Shown: piece after piece, positions 1 through 5,133 of the stretch | Layout: every line of letters begins with the position of its first letter | Position numbering within the stretch: the stretch's first letter is position 1 | Origin: Alphaproteobacteria bacterium | GTDB lineage: Bacteria; Pseudomonadota; Alphaproteobacteria; Rhizobiales; Hyphomicrobiaceae | Direction: 5' to 3' | Assembly (NCBI GenBank): GCA_024279745.1 | Contig: JAJRRE010000130.1 | Coordinates: 1 to 7,547 of the forward strand | Length of the DNA stretch: 7,547 nt | The notes under the pieces: generated by a model | Told to the model about the DNA's origin: nothing | The model's database searches: none | The model's input: only the letters and a program-made list of their open reading frames with translations | Position numbers and translations under genes: made by a program

Positions 1-357
1 GGTGATAACCCCAAGGACACGGCCGACCCAGTCATTAGTTGCCTTGCGGCGGAAATAGGCGCCATGTCCGCAATCATGTTGAATGATAAACATACGCACC
101 AAAAAGAAAGCCGCAGGAACCGCGATTGCCAGTGTTAAAAAGAAACTGATCGACAAGGCCCACCAGGCGAAGATCCAAAGCGCAACAAATGGCGCCGCCG
201 TCAACACCATCTCCAACAAGGAGCGTTTCAAGGAGGGCGTTCGGTATTTGTTAAGCGCCTGCAGCCAATCTTTTGCCGAACGAACCGAACTCGTTGCGTT
301 TACCGAGGTTGCACCGTCGGTTTTGGCGGAAATAATTTGCTGCGGCATTTCATTCAT
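1..357 (-). CDS. Membrane fatty acid desaturase, N-terminal fragment (runs off left edge)
   Basis: The minus strand is open from an ATG at 357 to the window edge, giving 119 residues without a stop. After a roughly 45-residue polar N-terminus there is a long hydrophobic stretch (about 50-92) and then HDCGHGAYF, with HDCGH at 94-98. This is the first histidine box (HxxxH) of membrane di-iron fatty acid desaturases of the delta-12/omega type, which use O2 and an electron donor to put a double bond into acyl chains at the inner membrane. The two later His boxes lie outside the window, so regiospecificity and intactness cannot be judged. I chose the ATG at 357; the frame is open only back to 408, and a second in-frame ATG at 348 is possible. 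The Shine-Dalgarno is weak. It lies downstream of gatA on the same strand, but the 276-bp gap with operator-like sites suggests its own promoter. Confidence 0.88.
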   Translation of the reverse strand, partial: MNEMPQQIISAKTDGATSVNATSSVRSAKDWLQALNKYRTPSLKRSLLEMVLTAAPFVALWIFAWWALSISFFLTLAIAVPAAFFLVRMFIIQHDCGHGAYFRRKATNDWVGRVLGVIT

Positions 358-404
358 CTGCAAAGGGACCCATCTTGTTTGTTGCGCGCGACATTGGTGG
401 AAAC

Positions 405-427
405 GAATCTAATGGTAGATTAGATTC
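405..427. promoter_or_regulatory. Perfect 9-5-9 dyad, operator candidate for the desaturase
   Basis: GAATCTAAT (405-413) and ATTAGATTC (419-427) are exact reverse complements around the 5-nt spacer ggtag. The dyad sits 48-70 nt upstream of the desaturase start, where an operator or -10/-35 region would be expected. Size and symmetry fit a homodimeric repressor such as a TetR-family protein. No regulator is identified and none of that family is encoded in the window. Confidence 0.5.
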
Positions 428-477
428 AATAGTGCATGACATGATGACGCAAGCAATACATTAGACGTTTGTGAGTT

Positions 478-538
478 TATCAGTTGAAAAGTGATGTTCT
501 GCAGTAACGCTTTTACCCACTCGATCACTTAACTGATA
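478..538. repeat. Long bulged inverted repeat in the gatA-desaturase gap
   Basis: ATCAGTTgaaAAGTGAT (479-495) pairs with ATCACTTAACTGAT (524-537): 14 base pairs interrupted by one 3-nt bulge (gaa). One further pair, T478-A538, closes the base. The loop is 28 nt. Neither strand shows a T-tract after the stem, so it is not a standard intrinsic terminator. It could be an RNA structure in the desaturase leader or gatA trailer, or a pair of half-sites. Confidence 0.45.
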
Positions 539-560
539 GCTGAAGCAGCAAATCTTGCAA

Positions 561-586
561 CTGGGCCCGACGTTTAGTTGGCCCAG
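561..586. repeat. Small GC-rich hairpin downstream of gatA
   Basis: CTGGGCC (561-567) and GGCCCAG (580-586) form a perfect 7-bp stem with a 12-nt loop, about 50 nt past the gatA stop in the direction of gatA transcription. This is a plausible place for a gatA transcript end, but no run of T follows on the minus strand, so terminator activity is only a guess. Confidence 0.35.
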
Positions 587-623
587 CGGTTCTCAACTAA
601 TAGCTACTGATTTTCTACAAGAA

Positions 624-637
624 TTGATCTTGATCAA
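624..637. promoter_or_regulatory. FNR/Anr/FixK-type box (TTGAT-N4-ATCAA)
   Basis: TTGATCTTGATCAA matches the FNR/Crp-family consensus TTGATNNNNATCAA at all ten specified bases. It overlaps the gatA stop codon (634-636) and lies about 270 nt upstream of the desaturase start. If functional, the nearest same-strand target is the desaturase, which needs oxygen; the distance is large unless transcription starts far upstream. A chance match cannot be excluded. Confidence 0.4.
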
Positions 638-2118
638 TGCCGCCACCAGGGTGTTGGCCGGGCCAAATCGCCGGCGGCGCTCTCAATTGTCGCAGCTGTT
701 TGGAACAATGTTTCCTCGTCGAACGCCCTGCCGATCAATTGCAACCCCAACGGCGTGCCTTGCGACGACAGTCCCGCCGGCACCGATATAGCAGGTAAAC
801 CGGCCATATTTACTGTCACTGTGAAGATATCGTTGAGATACATTTGCACTGGATCGCCCGATACTTCGCCAATACCAAATGCCGGGCCCGGAGTTGTCGG
901 TGTTAAAAGTACGTCGACGTCTTTAAAGGTGTCGTCGAAGTCGCGCTTGATTAAGGTGCGTACTTTCTGCGCTTTGAGATAATAGGCGTCATAATATCCT
1001 GCCGACAGCACATAAGTTCCAATCAGTATGCGGCGCTTCACTTCCTCGCCAAATCCCGCCGCTCGGGTGTTTTCATAAAGCGCGGTAATGTCTTCGCCAG
1101 GAACACGCAAGCCATAACGGATACCGTCATAACGCGCCAAATTGGAAGAGCATTCTGCCGGAGCAACAATATAATAGGCCGGCAGGGCATATTTAGTGTG
1201 CGGCAGTGAGACGTCCTTGATCTTGGCACCGGCGTCTTTCATCCATTCGATGCCCTGGCTCCACAACGCCTCGATCTCTTTTGGCATCCCCTCAATTCGA
1301 TATTCTTTTGGCACGCCGACGGTCAGCCCTTTGATGGATTTTCCAATTGCCGCTTCATAGTCGGGCACAGGCACATCCACAGACGTTGAATCCTTGGGAT
1401 CAAAACTGGCCATGGCTTTGAGCAAAATAGCATTGTCGCGCACGGTCTTGGTCAGCGGTCCGGCCTGATCGAGCGACGACGCAAAGGCAACGGTGCCCCA
1501 GCGCGAGCAGCGTCCATAGGTCGGCTTAATCCCGACGGTACCGGTCAGCGCGGCGGGTTGACGGATCGAGCCGCCGGTGTCGGTGGCGGTGGCGCCAAGG
1601 CACAATTCTGCCGCGACACTAGCCGCCGAGCCGCCCGAGGAACCGCCAGGCACCAAATCCGTTTGATCATCGCCGGCGCGCCGCCACGGATTGACCACCG
1701 GTCCATAAGCGCTGGTTTCATTGGAAGAGCCCATGGCGAACTCGTCATTGTTGAGCTTGCCAAGTAGAACCGCGCCCTGATCCCACAGGTTTTGCGTGAC
1801 GGTGGATTCGTATGGCGGCACAAATTCAGCCAGGATTTTGGAGCAGGCAGTCGTGCGCACGCCCTTGGTGCAAAACAGATCCTTGATGCCTAGCGGGATC
1901 CCCTCCAGATCGCCTGCCTTGCCCGCCGCCAAACGCTTATCGCTTTGCCTGGCCTGCTCCAGCGCCAGCTCGGGCGTCGGCAACACATAGGCGTTGAGTT
2001 TCTCATTGCCCGCCGCAATTGCATCAATAAAAGCCTGGGTCAGCTCTTGCGCAGAAAACTCTTTGGCGGCAAGCGCGGTGCGCGCCTGGGCAATGGTCAA
2101 TTTTGTGAGGTCGCTCAT
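634..2118 (-). CDS. gatA: Glu-tRNA(Gln)/Asp-tRNA(Asn) amidotransferase subunit A
   Basis: GatA is the glutaminase subunit of the cytoplasmic GatCAB complex. It releases ammonia from Gln (or Asn) and passes it to GatB, which amidates Glu-tRNA(Gln) or Asp-tRNA(Asn). The 494-residue product has the usual length and carries the full amidase signature. K79 (in GIPLGIKD), S160 (in GGSSGGSA) and S184 (in DTGGSIRQPA) form the Lys-cisSer-Ser triad, and the 24-residue spacing of the two serines matches other amidases. A short insertion (about 146-154) before the serine motif is typical of alphaproteobacterial GatA. The ATG at 2118 has no good Shine-Dalgarno. A 6-codon ORF from 2135 ends in a TGA overlapping this ATG, so coupled translation is possible. 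gatC lies upstream, 168 nt away across a 14-bp repeat array; gatB does not follow, which is common for scattered gat genes. Confidence 0.97.
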   Translation of the reverse strand: MSDLTKLTIAQARTALAAKEFSAQELTQAFIDAIAAGNEKLNAYVLPTPELALEQARQSDKRLAAGKAGDLEGIPLGIKDLFCTKGVRTTACSKILAEFVPPYESTVTQNLWDQGAVLLGKLNNDEFAMGSSNETSAYGPVVNPWRRAGDDQTDLVPGGSSGGSAASVAAELCLGATATDTGGSIRQPAALTGTVGIKPTYGRCSRWGTVAFASSLDQAGPLTKTVRDNAILLKAMASFDPKDSTSVDVPVPDYEAAIGKSIKGLTVGVPKEYRIEGMPKEIEALWSQGIEWMKDAGAKIKDVSLPHTKYALPAYYIVAPAECSSNLARYDGIRYGLRVPGEDITALYENTRAAGFGEEVKRRILIGTYVLSAGYYDAYYLKAQKVRTLIKRDFDDTFKDVDVLLTPTTPGPAFGIGEVSGDPVQMYLNDIFTVTVNMAGLPAISVPAGLSSQGTPLGLQLIGRAFDEETLFQTAATIESAAGDLARPTPWWRH

Positions 2119-2135
2119 CTTTGTGGTTCGCTCAT
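2102..2135 (-). repeat. Near-tandem duplication of the gatA start
   Basis: On the minus strand ATGAGCGA occurs at 2135-2128 and again at 2118-2111, where it is the real gatA start. The flanks are also similar (ACCACAAAG versus CCTCACAAA), as if about 17 bp had been copied. The upstream copy opens a 6-codon frame (MSEPQR) whose TGA overlaps the gatA ATG as ATGA. Confidence 0.45.
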
Positions 2136-2209
2136 GTTGAAATATTTATGGTAAGCAGCCGCCGGTGCAGAGCACCTGCCCGGTTGGTTTAACTGCCGCT
2201 GCGCCTTGG

Positions 2210-2265
2210 CCTGCGTGACTTGGCTGGCGTGACTTGGCCTGAGTAACATAGCCTGAGTAACTTGG
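2210..2265. repeat. 14-bp tandem repeat, four units, in the gatC-gatA gap
   Basis: On the plus strand four 14-bp units lie head to tail: cctgcgtgacttgg (2210), ctggcgtgacttgg (2224), cctgagtaacatag (2238) and cctgagtaacttgg (2252). A partial fifth follows (cctgcacgcc, 2266-2275). Units 1 and 2, and units 3 and 4, resemble each other most. The rest of the 168-nt spacer holds no recognisable gene. Because 14 is not a multiple of 3, the open minus-strand frame across it is not evidence for coding. Confidence 0.75.
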
Positions 2266-2286
2266 CCTGCACGCCGTGATGCTGGT

Positions 2287-2574
2287 TTACTCCACCACTT
2301 TGGGAACAACGAAAAAACCGTCTTCCTTGAGCGGCGCATTCGCAGTCACTTCATCGGCTTTCTCGCCGTCAGTCACCTTGTCGGGGCGCAGTCGCAGCGT
2401 CATTTGCACGGCGCTGGTCATTGGCTCCACATCGGTTACATCAACCTCGTCAAGTTGCTTGACCCATTCAAAAATGCCGGACAGTTCGTTTTCCAAAGAT
2501 TTCTCTTCGGCTTTGGTAATTTTGATCCGTGCAAGATGCGCGATACGCCTGACGGTCGCAGAATCGACTTCCAT
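2287..2574 (-). CDS. gatC: Glu-tRNA(Gln)/Asp-tRNA(Asn) amidotransferase subunit C
   Basis: GatC is the small subunit that wraps around GatA and GatB and stabilises the GatCAB complex in the cytoplasm. The 95-residue product has the family length and layout: an N-terminal helix with VRRIAHLARI (8-17), a second helix with ELSGIFEWVKQLDEVD (30-45), the loop VTDVEPMTS (46-54), then LRPDKVTDG (62-70) and the C-terminal tail DGFFVVPKVVE that threads through the GatA-GatB interface in known structures. The ATG at 2574 has GTGAGG four nt upstream on the minus strand; that Shine-Dalgarno is formed by the end of the last 19-bp repeat unit. It precedes gatA in the same direction, and co-transcription is likely despite the long spacer. 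Confidence 0.96.
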   Translation of the reverse strand: MEVDSATVRRIAHLARIKITKAEEKSLENELSGIFEWVKQLDEVDVTDVEPMTSAVQMTLRLRPDKVTDGEKADEVTANAPLKEDGFFVVPKVVE

Positions 2575-2579
2575 ACTGC

Positions 2580-2636
2580 CTCACTTGGGGTTTTCTTGCT
2601 CACTTGGAGTTTTCTTGCTCACTTGGGGGTTTCTTG
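2580..2636. repeat. 19-bp tandem repeat, three units, abutting the gatC ribosome-binding site
   Basis: On the plus strand three 19-bp units lie in tandem: ctcacttggggttttcttg (2580), ctcacttggagttttcttg (2599) and ctcacttgggggtttcttg (2618), differing at one or two positions. On the minus strand each unit ends AAGTGAG. The copy next to gatC, with the following G, makes the GTGAGG Shine-Dalgarno of gatC, so the array lies in the gatC 5' leader. Confidence 0.8.
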
Positions 2637-2826
2637 ATTGACAAAGGGTCGCGGGATACTTCCCGCGCCAGCCCCGCCCCTCATACCCTGACCAGTGCTA
2701 TCAGGGCAAGAGCAGAACACGGGGGTCCCTTGCGCCGCGCCCGATTTGGGTTCCCGGCCGCCGCAATCGCCTGCCTCAAATCCAGGAGGGCCAAAGTACA
2801 ACAACCGGTTCGTGAGCAGGTATGTA
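2637..2826. other. Gap upstream of gatC: two hairpins, no gene seen
   Basis: No convincing gene lies here. CGCGGGA (2650-2656) and TCCCGCG (2661-2667) make a perfect 7-bp stem with a 4-nt loop. CCCTGA (2686-2691) and TCAGGG (2701-2706) make a 6-9-6 dyad. On the minus strand this dyad falls between TTGCCC and TATGAG, a weak -35/-10 pair that could drive gatCA. The promoter is tentative. Confidence 0.3.
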
Positions 2827-3558
2827 TCAGTTTTTGATATATCTGGGTTTGGCATCACAAGGGGTCCCGGAATGAGTGCAAATCCACCCCGGCTTGCCCT
2901 CCTTTTGGCCGGTATAGCATTTTACGGTCCGCCCCTTTGCCCCGCGCCAGACCTTATAACCCGAGCCATAGCGCGCCTGCACGGTCTTTTGCCAGGCCCG
3001 CAGCGAATTTAGATAGGCTGTGGGAATTTTTGTCCAGGCCGGTTCGCCTGACACCGCGACAACCTGCTTGCAAGTTCTGCCGCCTGGACCAGAACCGGTG
3101 TTTGATTTACTCTCGCCGGACGTCGCCGCAACAGGGCCAGCTGTGCTGGTGGATTGATCATCGGGCGCTAAAGGCAACCCCAGAATCTCAATGACCGTGG
3201 TTTGAGGATCTGACCGGCGTATTGTCCAGATTAGCAACACAGTCTTGACCGAGCGCGCCGATTCTAGCGGATTGATCGGCCGGGTGCGCTCTTTATTCAG
3301 TAAATTAATGCGCCGTTTTTCAATATGTTGCGACCCGTCGCCATAAGTCACAACAAGCTTGGACAATAACAACCGGCCACGCAGAACCTTCAGCCGCAAT
3401 GAGCTGTACTGCTCGCGCCTATGGGATAGATCAATGAGCTGACGCCCCGTTGACATCTGCAATGTCTGCTGGCCAAGTGACTGCAATTGATCTGCCCCAT
3501 TGGCAGGACCCGGCACGAACATCAACACCAGCAAGGTAAAATAGGACAGCCTAGTCAC
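2827..3558 (-). CDS. Secreted protein of unknown function with four cysteines
   Basis: I do not recognise a named gene. The 243-residue product starts with a typical signal peptide (TRLSYFTLLVLMFVPGPANG, cleavage near 21-22), so it is probably periplasmic or secreted. Residues about 27-127 (starting LGQQTLQMSTGRQLIDL, with VVTYGDGS in the middle) resemble the beta-rich domain of DUF2541-like periplasmic proteins common in alphaproteobacteria; that match is from memory. A Ser/Thr/Gly/Pro-rich linker (128-160) leads to a C-terminal part with cysteines at 163, 214, 227 and 234 and spaced aromatics (W189, Y197, W204, W225), suggesting two disulfides. The start is GTG at 3558 with AAGGA 8 nt upstream. 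It lies in the same direction as gatC, 252 nt upstream of it, and is divergent from ruvX. Nothing in it points to tRNA amidation, so a link to gatCA is doubtful. Confidence 0.75.
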   Translation of the reverse strand: MTRLSYFTLLVLMFVPGPANGADQLQSLGQQTLQMSTGRQLIDLSHRREQYSSLRLKVLRGRLLLSKLVVTYGDGSQHIEKRRINLLNKERTRPINPLESARSVKTVLLIWTIRRSDPQTTVIEILGLPLAPDDQSTSTAGPVAATSGESKSNTGSGPGGRTCKQVVAVSGEPAWTKIPTAYLNSLRAWQKTVQARYGSGYKVWRGAKGRTVKCYTGQKEGKPGWICTHSGTPCDAKPRYIKN

Positions 3559-3593
3559 AATTCAATTCCTTTTTTCAACAATACCCAAACCAC

Positions 3594-3629
3594 TGACAGT
3601 GACAGCCACGGCCGCGGCCACGGCCGCAG
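3594..3629. repeat. Compound short tandem repeat in the divergent ruvX promoter region
   Basis: TGACAG occurs twice in tandem (3594-3605), directly followed by two 12-bp units, CCACGGCCGCGG (3606-3617) and CCACGGCCGCAG (3618-3629), with one mismatch. It contains the palindrome GGCCGCGGCC. The array sits in the 159-bp gap between two divergent genes, where both promoters must lie; I could not pick a convincing -10/-35 pair for either. Confidence 0.6.
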
Positions 3630-3717
3630 CATCTGTGTTTCAAAACTGTTAACGCAACTATAACTGCCCCCATGTACGGCTATCACATCACGCCGCTACT
3701 CCTTCATAAGGCCCGTT

Positions 3718-4230
3718 ATGCCCCAAAGTAACAAGAATAACGAGACCACGCAGCCAATCCCCCAGGCCTATTACCTGCTGGCTGAGGATTTTATGCCGAC
3801 CATAAGCACCGGTTCACGGCTGATCGGTATCGATCCGGGCACCACGACCCTGGGGCTGGCCCTATCGGACACCACAAGACTGATCGCTTCGGGACTGGAG
3901 ACCATCCGCCGTACGAAGTTCAAGGCCGATAGCGCCCGGCTGCTGACGCTGATCGATGAGCATGAAGTTGCGGGGCTGGTTATCGGCCTGCCGCTCAATC
4001 TGGATGGCTCGGAGGGACCGCGCGCCCAGGCCAGTAAAGCGCTGGCACGCAATTTATCCAAACTAACGGCGCTACCCATTTTGCTTTGGGACGAGCGGTT
4101 AAGCACCGTTGCCGCCGAACGGACCTTGCTGGAGGCTGACGCGTCACGGGCGCGCCGCGGACAGGTGATTGATAAATTAGCAGCAACGATTATCTTGCAA
4201 AGTGCGCTGGATCGATTGCGAAAATTGTAA
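3718..4230 (+). CDS. ruvX: RuvX/YqgF family RNase H-fold nuclease
   Basis: This family (also called YqgF, or Holliday junction resolvase-like) is a small cytoplasmic RNase H-fold nuclease linked to processing of 16S pre-rRNA ends and possibly to recombination intermediates. The 170-residue product has the expected landmarks: strand 1 GIDPGTTTLGLALSD (37-51) with catalytic D39, GLETIRRTKF (59-68), GLPLNLDGSEGPRAQ (90-104), WDERLST (124-130), and VIDKLAA (150-156) with the last acidic residue D152. Alphaproteobacterial members usually read GTKT where this has GTTT (42-44), so a conserved Lys is replaced by Thr43. The ATG at 3718 has AAGG six nt upstream and gives the N-terminal extension usual in this class; an ATG at 3793 with its own GAGG is a shorter alternative. 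In alphaproteobacteria ruvX often lies divergent from gatCA, as here, but with a secreted-protein gene in between. Confidence 0.93.
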   Translation: MPQSNKNNETTQPIPQAYYLLAEDFMPTISTGSRLIGIDPGTTTLGLALSDTTRLIASGLETIRRTKFKADSARLLTLIDEHEVAGLVIGLPLNLDGSEGPRAQASKALARNLSKLTALPILLWDERLSTVAAERTLLEADASRARRGQVIDKLAATIILQSALDRLRKL

Positions 4231-4362
4231 CGCTCACTTACCAGCGAGGGCATGACGAAAACGCGCCCCAAACGGGAGCGCCGCAAGTGGACAGGCGCCA
4301 AGCCAAGCTAAACCAATCCCCACCGAACCAGTATTTCAACCCGACACTCATGGATTTCCAAT

Positions 4363-5052
4363 TTGAACATTATCGGCACAATTGATTTGATCGCCCTGAC
4401 CTGGTTCCTGGCGCTGATGTGGGGGTATCAGATCGCGACGTCTTTGCCAGCCTTATATGAGCAAAGCATCAATGCCGTCGTCCAGCGCCAGCGGGTCACA
4501 TGGATGCGTGAAATGGCCTCACGCGAAAACCGCATCATGGATGTAAACCTGCTGGGAACGCTGTCGCAAGGCAGCGGCTTTTTTGCCTCCACAACCTTGA
4601 TCATTGTCGGCGGTCTCACGACATTGATGGGCTCGGGCCACGAAGTTCAAATTTTATTGGAGCGTCTTCCCTTTGTCGCCAAGTCGTCGCCAATCCTTTG
4701 GGAAATGAAACTTATTCTGGTGCTGGCGATCTTTGTATTCGCATTCTTTAAGTTTGCCTGGTCGTTTCGACTGTCGCACTATGGCGCCATCATGATCGGA
4801 GCTTGCCCGACCAGAACCGACGATAATGGTGAGGTCTGCGACGCGCATGGCGCCGCTGCCGCTGAATTAATCGGTATCTCCGCCGCGCATTCCAACAAAG
4901 GATTACGCTCTTTTTACCATGCCATCGCGGCTATGTCGTGGTTCGTTCACCCGTTATTATTCATTGCGGTTTCAACGATCATTATTTTTGTGCTGATCCG
5001 CCGGGACTTCTTCTCGCGCGCCCGCTCGGCGCTGTCCATCAATAGCGCGTGA
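4363..5052 (+). CDS. DUF599 family inner-membrane protein
   Basis: The product (229 residues from a TTG start) matches the DUF599 family of bacterial integral membrane proteins of unknown function. Visible family features are a first membrane helix IDLIALTWFLALMWGYQ (7-23), WMREMASRENRIMD (47-60), a second helix with FFASTTLIIVGGL (73-85), EMKLILVLAIFVFAFFKFAW (114-133), a conserved IGACP (145-149), and a last helix at about 189-213 followed by the positive segment RRDFFSRAR. Four membrane segments are likely. The frame is open only from 4312 and contains no ATG before the homologous region; TTG at 4363 is the only usual start codon and gives a normal-length N-terminus, but it lacks a clear Shine-Dalgarno. 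An ATG at 4350 is out of frame and stops after 11 codons. The gene is 132 nt past ruvX on the same strand. I see no gene or convincing terminator in that gap. Confidence 0.88.
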   Translation: MNIIGTIDLIALTWFLALMWGYQIATSLPALYEQSINAVVQRQRVTWMREMASRENRIMDVNLLGTLSQGSGFFASTTLIIVGGLTTLMGSGHEVQILLERLPFVAKSSPILWEMKLILVLAIFVFAFFKFAWSFRLSHYGAIMIGACPTRTDDNGEVCDAHGAAAAELIGISAAHSNKGLRSFYHAIAAMSWFVHPLLFIAVSTIIIFVLIRRDFFSRARSALSINSA

Positions 5053-5054
5053 TC

Positions 5055-5071
5055 ATCGTTGCAAAAACGAT
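5055..5071. terminator. Weak hairpin just after the DUF599 gene
   Basis: ATCGTT (5055-5060) and AACGAT (5066-5071) form a 6-bp stem with loop gcaaa, three nt past the stop codon. T-rich sequence (ttgtttt) follows only after about 15 nt, so this is a poor intrinsic terminator. Its place between convergent genes is the main reason to list it. Confidence 0.25.
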
Positions 5072-5106
5072 AGACGGCCGGTGAGTTGTTTTGGTACTGC
5101 CCCTTA

Positions 5107-5133
5107 TACGCTTATTTTGGGTACACTTATTTT
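5107..5133. repeat. 12-bp direct repeat over the araC-type gene stop
   Basis: TACGCTTATTTT (5107-5118) and TACACTTATTTT (5122-5133) are identical at 11 of 12 positions with a 15-bp period. The second copy contains the stop codon (5127-5129, minus strand) of the AraC-type gene. Confidence 0.45.

Noticed and set aside
83..412. 109-codon plus-strand frame at the left edge
   Set aside because: It is antisense to the desaturase fragment, which carries a clear HDCGH box; the plus frame has no recognisable domain.
2115..2339. 74-codon minus-strand frame across the gatC-gatA gap
   Set aside because: It overlaps the gatC end and its repetitive middle (VTQA-like) comes from the 14-bp repeat; no Shine-Dalgarno or family likeness.
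2619..2858. 79-codon minus-strand frame upstream of gatC
   Set aside because: It overlaps the end of the secreted-protein gene and runs through hairpins and the 19-bp array; it resembles no family and has an odd Gly/Pro/Cys mix typical of translated GC-rich non-coding DNA.
3672..3731. 19-codon ORF overlapping the ruvX start in another frame
   Set aside because: No Shine-Dalgarno before its ATG and no feature in the peptide; likely chance.
3771..4301. 176-codon minus-strand frame opposite ruvX
   Set aside because: Shadow of ruvX; the plus-strand product carries all family motifs.
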